26,382 nucleotides of DNA, taken from UBA9715 sp045614225. Lineage in GTDB: Bacteria > Actinomycetota > Coriobacteriia > Coriobacteriales > Eggerthellaceae. Below are positions 8,077-17,100 of the stretch, one piece after another. A program made the position numbers and the translations under genes. How positions within the stretch are numbered: the stretch's first letter is position 1; each line of letters opens with the position of its first letter. Where the stretch lies: the NCBI GenBank assembly GCA_045614225.1, contig JAZLCO010000010.1:1-26382 (forward strand). The letters run 5' to 3'. Below the pieces are notes generated by a model, which saw only the letters and a program-made list of their open reading frames with translations, had not been told where the DNA came from and made no database searches.

Positions 8077-8092
8077 TGGGCTGCAGGGATTC
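8077..8092 (-). repeat. 16-bp duplicate of the 3' part of tRNA-Gln (att-like remnant)
   Basis: TGGGCTGCAGGGATTC occurs here and at 8108-8123 inside tRNA-Gln, where it covers part of the T loop, the 3' T stem and the 3' acceptor strand. The copy lies 12 bp beyond the encoded CCA end, downstream of the tRNA in its own reading direction. Duplicated tRNA 3' ends are the signature of integrase attachment sites or of partial tRNA duplication. No integrase is nearby, so this would be at most a remnant. Confidence 0.6.
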
Positions 8093-8103
8093 ACGATGAA
8101 TAG

Positions 8104-8177
8104 TGGCTGGGCTGCAGGGATTCGAACCCCGATAGTCGGCACCAAAAACCGAAGTCCTGCCATTGGACGACAGCCCA
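8104..8177 (-). tRNA. tRNA-Gln (anticodon UUG)
   Basis: The minus strand folds into a complete cloverleaf: acceptor TGGGCTG pairing with CAGCCCA, anticodon stem TCGGT/GCCGA around loop TTTTGGT (anticodon TTG), the T-arm motif GGTTCGAATCC, discriminator G and an encoded CCA. It lies 30 bp downstream of tRNA-Lys and is probably co-transcribed with it. Confidence 0.95.
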
Positions 8178-8207
8178 GCTTCAGAGAAAGGGGCATGATT
8201 GGCTAGC

Positions 8208-8283
8208 TGGTGGGCCCTGGGGGACTCGAACCCCCGACCTTGGGATTAAAAGTCCCCTGCTCTACCAACTGAGCTAAGGGCCC
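8208..8283 (-). tRNA. tRNA-Lys (anticodon UUU)
   Basis: The minus strand gives acceptor GGGCCCT pairing with AGGGCCC, D-arm TAGCTCAGTTGGTAGAGCA, anticodon loop CTTTTAA (anticodon TTT), T-arm GGGGGTTCGAGTCCCCC and an encoded ACCA end. All arms pair without a gap. It is the first of a tandem Lys-Gln pair. Confidence 0.96.
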
Positions 8284-8372
8284 ATTCCCAATCACGCGAA
8301 GGGTTATTCTAGCGCTGCGAATTGTTTTGGTCAATCGCTTGGCAAGCCAATCAAGAAACGAGCAAGATGCGT

Positions 8373-9569
8373 CTAACCTTGCCGCTTTCCATGTGCGAAA
8401 TGGTAGACAACGGCTGCAAATGCAGCACAGAAAGCAAGGACGATATAGCTTCCGCTGTAGCCGATGAAGGGGATAATGGCGCCGATTACAATCGGTCCGA
8501 TGCCGCTTCCGAGGTCCATGCTCATGAAGAACGTCGAGTTGGCTTTGCCAAGCTCGTTTTGGGGTGTGTCGCGCGCAATGACCGCCTGGACGATCGATTG
8601 AGATGCTCCGATGCCGAAACCGACGAAGGCCGCTGATAGCAGCAACAGGGGACCGTTGAAGGCGAGCGCTAGGATTATCAACCCGATGGTCAGCGAAGCG
8701 AAGCACCAGTAGATGATGGAGTTTTCTCCCGTACGGTCGACGCGGCGGCCAACAGGAGGTCTCGAGATGAGGATCACGATCGCGTAGATGACGAAGTAGA
8801 GGCTCACAGCATCGGAGAGACCGCGCTCCTCTGCGTAGAGTGTGACAAATGAGAGGATTCCAGAATAGCCGAGGTAGCAAAGGAACAGTACCGATGCAAG
8901 CGGCACGACCGAAAGCTGGATGAGCGATGAGATGCCACGCTTGACATGCATGTGCTGCGCACCGCCCGTTTCGGGAAGCTCTGGTTCTTCATCTTTAACA
9001 GCATGGGGGATTTCGAGCAAAAACAAACTTAGTACAGCGATGACTGCGATGGCTGCAGCGCATGCAAACATGCCAACATAGCTGTTGAACAAGTTTGTTA
9101 AAAGAATCGCGACAAACGGTCCAACACCCGTCGCAAGAGCTTGCATCATCGAAAAGTAGCCAATGCCTTCGCCGTAACGTTCACGGGGAATGACGAGCGC
9201 AGCTCCTGCTGCAGCAGAGCCCGACATGATGGCGAACGCGAAGCCGTGGATGATGCGAACAGCCATGAGCGCGGGGAAGCTCATCGGAACAAGATACAGC
9301 AACATGGAAATGGCATTGATTGAAGTGCCGATGGCAAGGGAGCGTTTGACGCCCCACGAGTCGATGCGGCCTCCAAAGAACAATCGGGTGAGGAGAGCCG
9401 AAATAACATATGCGGTGATCATGAGGCCACCGATGCTGTGGGTCACGCCATACGTGTCCATTGCGAACTCGGTGATTTTCACCATAGTGAGGTAGAACGA
9501 AAGAGCAGAGCAGAAGTTGACACCCATGAGCACAATGAACGTGCGGGTCCACAACTTCTCATGTTCCAC
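8373..9569 (-). CDS. Major facilitator superfamily transporter, 12-TM
   Basis: The 398-residue product is mostly hydrophobic, with about twelve predicted membrane helices in two halves and a short charged central loop (about residues 192-215, rich in Glu, Pro and His). The loop after helix 2 carries GGRIDSWGVKRSL, the MFS motif A, and a related RPPVGRRVDRTG follows in the second half. The start is GTG 9567-9569 with AGGGGG about eight bases upstream. It fits drug:proton antiporter or staphylopine/metallophore-type exporters of about 400 residues, but the substrate cannot be inferred. The gene ends about 90 bp upstream of tRNA-Lys on the same strand and diverges from the HelD-like gene. Confidence 0.85.
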   Translation of the reverse strand: MEHEKLWTRTFIVLMGVNFCSALSFYLTMVKITEFAMDTYGVTHSIGGLMITAYVISALLTRLFFGGRIDSWGVKRSLAIGTSINAISMLLYLVPMSFPALMAVRIIHGFAFAIMSGSAAAGAALVIPRERYGEGIGYFSMMQALATGVGPFVAILLTNLFNSYVGMFACAAAIAVIAVLSLFLLEIPHAVKDEEPELPETGGAQHMHVKRGISSLIQLSVVPLASVLFLCYLGYSGILSFVTLYAEERGLSDAVSLYFVIYAIVILISRPPVGRRVDRTGENSIIYWCFASLTIGLIILALAFNGPLLLLSAAFVGFGIGASQSIVQAVIARDTPQNELGKANSTFFMSMDLGSGIGPIVIGAIIPFIGYSGSYIVLAFCAAFAAVVYHFAHGKRQG

Positions 9570-9636
9570 GGATTATCCCCCTGCTTTCCGCTAAAATAAT
9601 TTGGCCTATTTTACATCGAGAATGCCAAGGATGACT

Positions 9637-11733
9637 ATGGACCCCATATTTGAAGAGGAACAGCAGCACCTGACAAACACGTATGAGAAGCTCTTGCACA
9701 TCGAGCAAGATGTCCGTGCGCAACTCGACGCTGACCTCGCCGAGGCTCTCGAGGATAAAGAGGATATGTTCGATGAGATGACGCGTGACTTTGCTGCCGA
9801 TATTCAACTCGAGACGCTCGCAGAGCTCGAGGCCATGAACCGAATCATCGAGAGCTACAACCTTTCAGCCGATATCAATACCGAAAAGCTCCGCCGAGCG
9901 CAGTTGCTGCTCAAGAAGCCGTACTTCGCGAAAGTGCGCTTGAAGTTCCCAAAAGGCGAGGAACCGAAGGACATCTACATTGGCGCGGCTGGCATGACAG
10001 ACGAGGTGCGCCGTCACTTCATCGTCGATTGGCGTAGCCCAGTTGCCGAGGTGTACTACAACCAGTCGAACGGGGCAACGTCGTACGAAGCGAACGGGCG
10101 AATCATCGAGGTCGATTTGCAGCTGAGACGTCAGTTCGATCTTGACCAGGATGAGCTGCATGCCTATTTCGACACCACCGTTGCAATTGAAGACCCGCTG
10201 CTGCTGGCATCGCTGTCGAAGCGGCGAACGGCACGTCTCGAGGCGATTACGACGACCATCCAAAAGGAGCAGAACCGTGTTATCAGGCATGCTGATGTGC
10301 CGGTGCTGCTCGTGCAGGGCATAGCCGGCTCTGGCAAGACGTCTGTGCTGTTGCAGCGCATTGCGTATCTGTTCTATACCGAGCGTGAGACGCTCGTGCC
10401 ATCGGATGTGTTCCTGCTCACGCCGAACCCGGTGTTCGGGCACTACATCGACAACGTCTTACCGGACATGGGGGAGTCGAACCCGCAAATTCTGACCTGG
10501 GATGATCTGATGGAGAGGTTGGGTCTTTCGGGCCGTGGCATCGTGCGTGAGGAGCCGATCGAATTGCTCGACGCGATTGACGAAGCCATTCCCGACCTCG
10601 TCCTCGAGCCGAATGACTTTTGCGATTTGCGGGTTGAAGACGAGCGCGTGATCGGCGCTTCCTCGATTCGCGCGTCGCTCGACAAGTTCAAGAGCGCGCA
10701 AATGGGTCCCCATAGGTGCACGCTCGCCATGGAGGATATGAAGGAAAAACTCGAGCAGCGAATTCTGCGCTTATCGAAGGATGAAGAAGTACAGGAGCGA
10801 GTGCTGGACCTCTCCAACGAAGAGCAAATCCGTCTTTTCGGTCAGCAAATTGCCCCACTCGACGAGGAAGAGCTCGTCTCGTGTACAAAGCAATGGCTGC
10901 AAGCTCGTTACGCGCCTATTGAAAAGGCAATCGAAGAAGGCGGGTGGTTACGCCTCGATAGGATTGGCATGCGCATTCTTGGCAAGCAGACGCTCGATTC
11001 GGTTGAGTGGCTCTATTTGAAGCTGGCCCTCGTGGGTGGGGGTGAGCGCCACGCTCGATATGTCATGGTCGACGAGGTGCAGGATTACACGCTCACGCAG
11101 CTTGCGGTATTGGCGCGATTCTTCCCGAACGCCCATTTCCTTTTGCTTGGAGATGGAAATCAGGCTGTTCATTCGGGCTCGGCAACCTTCTCGGCAATCA
11201 AGGACCTCTTCGTTCGTTTGCGTGGAAGCGTCGATGAATGCTCGCTCATGATCAGTTATCGCTCGTCTCCTGAGATCACGGAGCTCTTTTCCAAGCTTCT
11301 CCCAAAAGGGGAACGCCTGGAGGCGTCGTCGGTCCAGCGTCCTGGAACGCCCCCAGAGATTGTCGAATGCTCGTCAGACGACGATTATGAACAGGCGATT
11401 TGGGATGCAGTGGTCAACGCTGCAGGGGAAGAGTCGTTAACAGCCATCATTGCCAACAGTCGAACGCGTGCTAAGCAGTTGATGCGTCTGCTTGAAGGGG
11501 CGCCCGTCCAAACAGTGCGCGAAGATGGCGCACTGCCCAAGTCGGGTGTCGTTCTGCTCGATGTGAAGCTTGCAAAGGGTCTCGAGTTCGATCATGTAAT
11601 CGTCCCCGATGTGCAAGAAGGTGCGTTCCCGAACGAGCCACTTCGCCGTCATCGACTGTACACGGCAATATCGCGCGCAACGCAACGCGTCACGCTCATT
11701 TCGAACGGACCGCTTTCAAATCTTTTGCGCTAG
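9637..11733 (+). CDS. HelD-like UvrD/Rep-family ATPase (RNA polymerase recycling helicase)
   Basis: The start ATG 9637 follows AAGGA with a 5-nt spacer, giving 698 residues; ATG 9622 and 9631 are in frame but less well placed. The N-terminus is a charged, coiled-coil-like segment (about residues 1-80). SF1 motifs follow in order: Walker A GIAGSGKTS (G228-S236), motif II VDEVQD near 477, motif III LLGDGNQAVHSG near 507, motif IV ISYRSSPE near 540, motif V KGLEFDHVIVPDV near 648 and motif VI LYTAISRATQRV near 675. An N-terminal coiled coil followed by a split SF1 ATPase core is the architecture of HelD, which in Bacillus and mycobacteria inserts into RNA polymerase channels and releases it from nucleic acid using ATP. 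Length agrees with that family (about 700-775). A DNA helicase IV-type role is the alternative. Confidence 0.85.
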   Translation: MDPIFEEEQQHLTNTYEKLLHIEQDVRAQLDADLAEALEDKEDMFDEMTRDFAADIQLETLAELEAMNRIIESYNLSADINTEKLRRAQLLLKKPYFAKVRLKFPKGEEPKDIYIGAAGMTDEVRRHFIVDWRSPVAEVYYNQSNGATSYEANGRIIEVDLQLRRQFDLDQDELHAYFDTTVAIEDPLLLASLSKRRTARLEAITTTIQKEQNRVIRHADVPVLLVQGIAGSGKTSVLLQRIAYLFYTERETLVPSDVFLLTPNPVFGHYIDNVLPDMGESNPQILTWDDLMERLGLSGRGIVREEPIELLDAIDEAIPDLVLEPNDFCDLRVEDERVIGASSIRASLDKFKSAQMGPHRCTLAMEDMKEKLEQRILRLSKDEEVQERVLDLSNEEQIRLFGQQIAPLDEEELVSCTKQWLQARYAPIEKAIEEGGWLRLDRIGMRILGKQTLDSVEWLYLKLALVGGGERHARYVMVDEVQDYTLTQLAVLARFFPNAHFLLLGDGNQAVHSGSATFSAIKDLFVRLRGSVDECSLMISYRSSPEITELFSKLLPKGERLEASSVQRPGTPPEIVECSSDDDYEQAIWDAVVNAAGEESLTAIIANSRTRAKQLMRLLEGAPVQTVREDGALPKSGVVLLDVKLAKGLEFDHVIVPDVQEGAFPNEPLRRHRLYTAISRATQRVTLISNGPLSNLLR

Positions 11734-11750
11734 AGACTGGCGGCATAGTA

Positions 11751-11792
11751 TCGGGACGATGCGATATCCGGACGGTCAATGCATCGTCCCGA
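11751..11792. other. Perfect 12-bp hairpin between convergent helD-like and metY genes
   Basis: TCGGGACGATGC (11751-11762) and GCATCGTCCCGA (11781-11792) are exact inverse complements around an 18-nt loop. A run of A (11792-11798) follows on the plus strand, so neither strand has the usual U-run downstream of the stem. The position between two stop codons suggests termination or 3'-end processing, but the tract is on the wrong side for the standard model. Confidence 0.6.
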
Positions 11793-11803
11793 AAAAAAGA
11801 GAT

Positions 11804-13075
11804 CTAAGCTTCAAGCGCCTGGTCGATGTCTGCAATGAGGTCGCGGGCATCTTCGAGGCCGACGGACAGGCGAACCATGTCGCCCGGCACTCCAGCTGCA
11901 GCAAGCTCTTCATCGCTCATTTGGCGATGCGTCGAAGATGCAGGGTGCAGGCAGCAAGTTGCCGCATCGGCGACATGCGTGGCGATATGGGCTACCTTGA
12001 GATTCTTCATGAAGCGTTCAGCAGCTTCGCGTCCACCCGTGCAGCCGAAGCTGATGACACCGCACGTGCCGTTCGGCATGTACTTGGTTGCAAGGGCGTG
12101 ATACTTGTCTCCTTCGAGCCCAGGGTAGTTGACCCAGCTGACATGCGGGTGCTCGGCAAGATGCTCGGCAATGACCTGTGCGTTTTCGCAATGACGTGCC
12201 ATGCGGACGTGAAGGCTCTCGAGGCCAAGGTTGAGGATATAAGCGTTCTGCGGTGAAGCCATTGCTCCGAAGTCACGCATGAGCTGCGCAGTGGCTTTCG
12301 TGATGAAAGCGCCCTCGATACCGAAGCGCTCAGCATAGGTAATGCCGTGATAGCTCTCGTCAGGCGTGCACAGTCCTGGGAATTTGTCGGCGTGAGCCAT
12401 CCAGTCGAATTTTCCGCTATCGATGACGCAACCACCAAGTGCTGCAGAATGTCCGTCAAGATACTTGGTTGTCGAATGCGTGACGATATCAGCACCCCAT
12501 TCGAATGGCCTGCACATGATAGGAGTGGGGAATGTGTTGTCGACGATCAGCGGAACGCCATGGGCATGGGCTGCATTTGCGAACTTCTCGATATCGAGCA
12601 CCGTGAGAGCTGGGTTGGCTATCGTCTCGCCGAACACGGCTTTGGTGTTGGGCTGGAAAGCTGCATCGAGCTCTTCGGCGGTGCAGTCGGGGCTCACGAA
12701 CGTGAACTCGATGCCCATTTTGGCCATCGTAACTGCGAAAAGGTTATATGTGCCTCCATATATAGAATTGGATGCGACGACGTGGTCGCCTGCGGAAGCA
12801 ATGTTGAAGACGGCGAAGAAGTTCGCGGCCTGGCCGCTCGATGTGAGCATGCCGGCAGTGCCACCTTCTAGTGCCGTGATCTTGGCAGCAACGAGGTCGC
12901 AAGTCGGGTTCTGAAGACGTGAGTAGAAATAGCCTTCAGCCTCGAGGTCGAAAAGCTTTCCCATATGCTCCGACGTCTCATAGCGAAATGTCGTCGACTG
13001 GATAATCGGTACTTGACGCGGCTCGCCGTTGCCTGGTTTGTATCCGGCGCGAATGCATTTTGTTCCGAGTTCCAT
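11804..13075 (-). CDS. metY: O-acetylhomoserine aminocarboxypropyltransferase / sulfhydrylase (MetY-type)
   Basis: The 423-residue product is the normal length for MetY of the Cys/Met-metabolism PLP family (fold type I). Visible motifs are YSRLQNPT near residue 51, SSGQAAN near 79, IVDNTFPTP with D179 facing the PLP ring nitrogen, and HSTTKYLDGHS with K204 forming the Schiff base. The segment TPDESYHGITY (about 237-247) is typical of MetY rather than MetB/MetC. The enzyme makes homocysteine from O-acetylhomoserine and sulfide in methionine synthesis, in the cytoplasm. AGGAGG lies just upstream of the ATG. It stands alone, convergent with the HelD-like gene and divergent from murB. Methionine gamma-lyase or cystathionine gamma-synthase are less likely alternatives. 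Confidence 0.92.
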   Translation of the reverse strand: MELGTKCIRAGYKPGNGEPRQVPIIQSTTFRYETSEHMGKLFDLEAEGYFYSRLQNPTCDLVAAKITALEGGTAGMLTSSGQAANFFAVFNIASAGDHVVASNSIYGGTYNLFAVTMAKMGIEFTFVSPDCTAEELDAAFQPNTKAVFGETIANPALTVLDIEKFANAAHAHGVPLIVDNTFPTPIMCRPFEWGADIVTHSTTKYLDGHSAALGGCVIDSGKFDWMAHADKFPGLCTPDESYHGITYAERFGIEGAFITKATAQLMRDFGAMASPQNAYILNLGLESLHVRMARHCENAQVIAEHLAEHPHVSWVNYPGLEGDKYHALATKYMPNGTCGVISFGCTGGREAAERFMKNLKVAHIATHVADAATCCLHPASSTHRQMSDEELAAAGVPGDMVRLSVGLEDARDLIADIDQALEA

Positions 13076-13167
13076 CTATTCCTCCTGTCAAATTGTCATC
13101 GAAACAAATAATAGCGTTTTGCTATGAATCAGCAAATGACCAAACGCAAACCAGCTCGCGGAAAACC

Positions 13168-13176
13168 TGATAGAAT
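13168..13176 (+). promoter_or_regulatory. Extended -10 promoter of murB
   Basis: TGATAGAAT matches TGnTATAAT except one base. It would start transcription near 13183, about 34 nt before the murB ATG. No convincing -35 is present. Confidence 0.45.
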
Positions 13177-13216
13177 TGCACGAATGCTTTAATCGATGCT
13201 TTCAGTACGGAGGAAC

Positions 13217-14140
13217 ATGAGTCGCGAATTGCTACAGCGAAAGCTCGAGTCAATTGTCGGTGCACCGAACGTCTTGGCAGACGAACCAATGCACGCCCAT
13301 ACAACGTTTCGTGTTGGCGGACCCGCCGACTTGTTCGTCATGCCTTCGTCAGTCGAGGAAGTCAAAGAAGTCCTCAGCGCGTGCGATGCTGCAGGAGAAA
13401 CAACTTATATAGTTGGTCGCGGTAGCAACCTGCTCGTTGCTGATGACGGTTTGCGCGGCGTGGTCGTACAGCTTGCGGGAAACTTCGCTCAAGCTGATGT
13501 GAGACACGACGGGACAGTCGTTGCCACGGCTGGAATCTCGAATGCAAAAGTCGCATCCCAGGCTTTGAAAGCGAGCCTTACCGGGTTTGAGTTTGCCGCT
13601 GGCATCCCTGGCACGATTGGTGGAGCTGCAATCATGAACGCGGGCGCCTACGATGGCGAGTTCAAGCATGTCGCCACCTCCGTGACGTGCCTTGATGCCG
13701 ATAGAAACATCATCGAAATCACTGCCGATCAGGCAAAATGGGGATACCGCCATTCGATGATGATGGATGCGGGCATGACCGTCCTAGAAGTAATGTTGAA
13801 GCTTGAAGAAGGCGACCCTGAATCGATACGCGCCCGCATGGACGAGCTTGCGCATCGCAGGGCCGACAAACAGCCGCTTGATTTGCCATCGGCAGGATCA
13901 ACATTCAAGCGACCTGAGGGCTACTACGCAGGCAAGCTCATCCAGGATGCGGGTCTTATGGGCTATACGGTCGGCGGCGCGCAGGTGTCTACAAAGCACG
14001 CGGGTTTCGTCGTGAATTTCGACAACGCCACGGCCGCCGATATCGCGCAGGTCATCTACGACGTGAAGGCGCGTGTCCTCTCAGAGTTTGGCGTAGAGCT
14101 TGAGCCTGAAGTTCGGATGTGGGGTTTTGACGCCTCATAA
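13217..14140 (+). CDS. murB: UDP-N-acetylenolpyruvoylglucosamine reductase (MurB)
   Basis: The start ATG 13217 follows GGAGG at 13209-13213; an in-frame ATG at 13196 lacks a site. The 307-residue product carries the FAD-binding motifs HTTFRVGGPADLFV, VGRGSNLLVAD and GIPGTIGGAAIMNAGAYDGE. The substrate domain follows, with SAGSTFKRP (the Ser that protonates the substrate carbanion), GKLIQDAGLMGY and the conserved Glu in LEPEVRMWG. It reduces UDP-GlcNAc-enolpyruvate to UDP-MurNAc with NADPH, the second committed step of peptidoglycan synthesis. Length and motifs fit the shorter, Bacillus-type MurB. Its last 89 bp overlap the antisense 3' end of the convergent surface-protein gene. Confidence 0.96.
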   Translation: MSRELLQRKLESIVGAPNVLADEPMHAHTTFRVGGPADLFVMPSSVEEVKEVLSACDAAGETTYIVGRGSNLLVADDGLRGVVVQLAGNFAQADVRHDGTVVATAGISNAKVASQALKASLTGFEFAAGIPGTIGGAAIMNAGAYDGEFKHVATSVTCLDADRNIIEITADQAKWGYRHSMMMDAGMTVLEVMLKLEEGDPESIRARMDELAHRRADKQPLDLPSAGSTFKRPEGYYAGKLIQDAGLMGYTVGGAQVSTKHAGFVVNFDNATAADIAQVIYDVKARVLSEFGVELEPEVRMWGFDAS

Positions 14141-17100
14141 CACCGTGACTGCTCACATGTGCTCCTGAAACAGCACTTGAAGAAGTCTTTCGCATGTGGG
14201 CATAGCTCACTATCACAATCGCACACACGAGAATTGTGAACGTCAACACGATCAATGCTGCGGTAAGCGCGGGATCCCCGAGAATTGGAAGGTTGGCTGA
14301 CTGATCCGTTGCTGATTGCTTGATGGGTTTCCCTGGCGATGGCGTTTCCTGCTCGGGCGTGTTGGGCTGCGGTTCATCATCGAGCGGCGGCGTTACGGAC
14401 GGCTGCTCTTCATCAAATGTTACGGTTTGGCCTTCATCGGATATATCAGCGTGTTCGGCGATAATTTCGCTATCACAGGATAGCGTCTCGAACGCGACGA
14501 GGCTTTTCGACTCGAGGTCGTCCGAGATGAACTCGAACGCCACTTCAACCGTGCCCTCCGATTCAGAAGGAACGAACGTGGCATGCGAACTCACCGGGTT
14601 TCCAGCCGTGTCTTCAAGTTGGCCTGCATCAGCTCCGTCAGCTCCGCGTAGATGAAGCGTGCCTTCGACAATATATGGTTTGTCTGGCACGAGATCGTGA
14701 TAGGCGACCGTGTCGACGAGCGTGATGGTGTCAAGCGGCGACACGGTATGATCTCCATCGTTTGCGTCTACAAGCGTCGTTCCAATGTACGGCACCAGTT
14801 CCGGCTCGGGTTCCGGCTCAGGTTCAGTCGGCACTTCTTCGTCATCAACTGTGCCGAGGTCGAGCTCGCGTGCATTACGCGAAATCGTCACGTCGAAACT
14901 TACGAGCTCATAACCTTCGTTTGCAGATACGGGCAGCTCGGTCACCGTGTACGTATCGAAGGGGAGTGCTCCCAGCTCGTCGTCGGGAATGCAGGTTGTG
15001 TCGCTGCGACCGCTGAACCACACGCCGGCAGAAGGATCGAGCATGGATTCGTTGACAGTCATGACAGGTTCAACATCATCATCTGAAGCTTCTTCGGTCT
15101 CGTTTGTTGGCTGGTTATCGTCGGCAGTTTCACCCTCAGCATTTTCTATTTGAGCTTCTTCCGAGATTTCGGCGATTGTACTTTTCAGCAGGACTTCATC
15201 AGAGGGGCTATTGTCATCAATTTCAATTTGCTTCTCGTCAGAAGGAGTCGTTTCGTTTTCAGAATTTTGGGTCGACTCCTGTGAAGGCTCGGGTGTGGCG
15301 AACGATAGCGCAGCGTCGTTGGCGTTCGTGTTGTATGAATGCGGGTTCCAGGAGGACGCCGTTGAGATCATTCCGTTTTCGTCGGTCACGACGATATGTG
15401 ACTCGCCGGTTGTTTGCGAAGTCAGCATGAAGGGTATGCCTGCGAGTCTGCCCATCGTTGTGCCATCGACTTTCGAGAACTCGAAATCGCCTCGGATGAC
15501 CTGATTGGAAACGGATGATGACGGTTCGGTTAGATCCGCAATCTGACCGTCGGAATCGATGGTGAACATCGCACGCCAATCTCTCGAAGCTTGGTCGAAA
15601 AGGTAGCCTTCGCTCGATGAGAATTCTCTAATTGAATACGTGCCAACAGGCAAGGCGTCTACAGCGGTACGTGCTATGAAACCAAGGTCTTCTGCGCTGG
15701 TGGAAATCGTCATGACTGCGGAGCCTTTGCGGAACTCGTTACCATCGACCAAGATTGGTTGCTGGTTTTCTGACATGATTTCAAACGTAGCATGTTCGAG
15801 AGTGGCAGAGCCTTGCTCAACCGGTTGCTGATACTCGCGGTCGATTTTCCCAACCGCAACTCCTCCGCGCTGTACGTAATCAAAAACAGTCGAGGCCATA
15901 AATGGAGTGACAGATTGGGGGGAGGATCCGTCGGGCTTGATGGTCGCAACATATGTGCCAGTATTGCTGAGACGGTATCCGGAAGGTGCTTCGATTTCCT
16001 GTACAGCAATCGTTCCAAGAGGAATGACCACCTTGCCGTTTGCGTCACGATAGAAGTCATCGCCCGACACCTTGAGCTCGTCAGTCACGCGCGCTACACC
16101 GCTATTGTCGGTTTTAACGACCCATGTTCTTGTCGCATTGGTTGGCAACGAACCTGCATCGTAATAGCCATCGAAGTAGCGCACTTCGAATTTCGCTCCG
16201 CCAAGCGTTGCCGAGCCCTGTGCTTTGCCATCAGATGTCTCGGCATCGCGTTTGTGCGCCCAGCTCGACGGAGTCTCGTGCTGCGGTACATCGGACACCG
16301 AACCGCCGTTTACCTGCGCATCACCGCCTGCAGGAACTGCAACCTCGTAGACGTTTCCATCTATTGCATAACCATCTGGCGCGTCTGTCTCGACAACGTA
16401 ATAGGTTCCAGGTGCAAGGTTACGCTCAGTTTTCCAGGCTCCTTGGTCGTTGGTAACGTGGGTTTCAAGGGCTTTTGATGCATTGCGAGTCGATGCGTCA
16501 TCACGAGAAGCGTATATGCCGTATTCCGCACCAGCCAAGCTGTAAAGCGCGTTGCCGTCGCTGATGCTCGGTAGCGAGCTCTTCTTCTGCAGGGTTATTC
16601 CACCGTAATCCCTGAACTTAATAAGGTAGAATCGCGAACCCCAGCATTTCGGCTGGACTGTCGAAAGAACGCACCCATCGATATTTGTTTCTGCTGTAAT
16701 GGCTATGTCGTGCGATGAATGCAAGAACTTGTCATCATCGGGCGAGGCTCCCCAGAAGATGCCGATATGCGAATCTTTCACGTGTGCATGGTAGCGACCG
16801 TAATCATCGTAGCCACCTGAATCCAAGTCATCGATCATGACGATGATGTCACCTTTGACGGCAAGGCCAGATGCAAGCAAATCCCACTTGTTCGAGAACT
16901 CGTACATCTCAAGGCCATAGGTTTTCGCAAGACGCCAGAACGTACGGGCATTTGCGTAATGCCCCGCCGCTGCACCATAGCCATCGATTGCGTTCGGCGC
17001 ACCGTTCCACCAATCGGCCATGAACTGGCTGCTGTAGTCATCAGCGCCTGCATCTGTTAGTGCTCGGGAAACGAAACCACCGCAGTTCATTCCAACGTGG

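Noticed and set aside
8203..8880. 225-codon minus-strand frame covering tRNA-Lys and the MFS gene end
   Set aside because: It runs through a certain tRNA and is out of frame with the clear transporter.
11609..12256. 215-codon plus-strand frame across the helD-like/metY junction
   Set aside because: It overlaps two well-supported genes and the intergenic hairpin; no family features.
14052..14140. Surface protein ending before murB through a frameshift
   Set aside because: The frame is continuous from signal peptide to stop with no internal break visible; the overlap is reported as a finding, not called a pseudogene.
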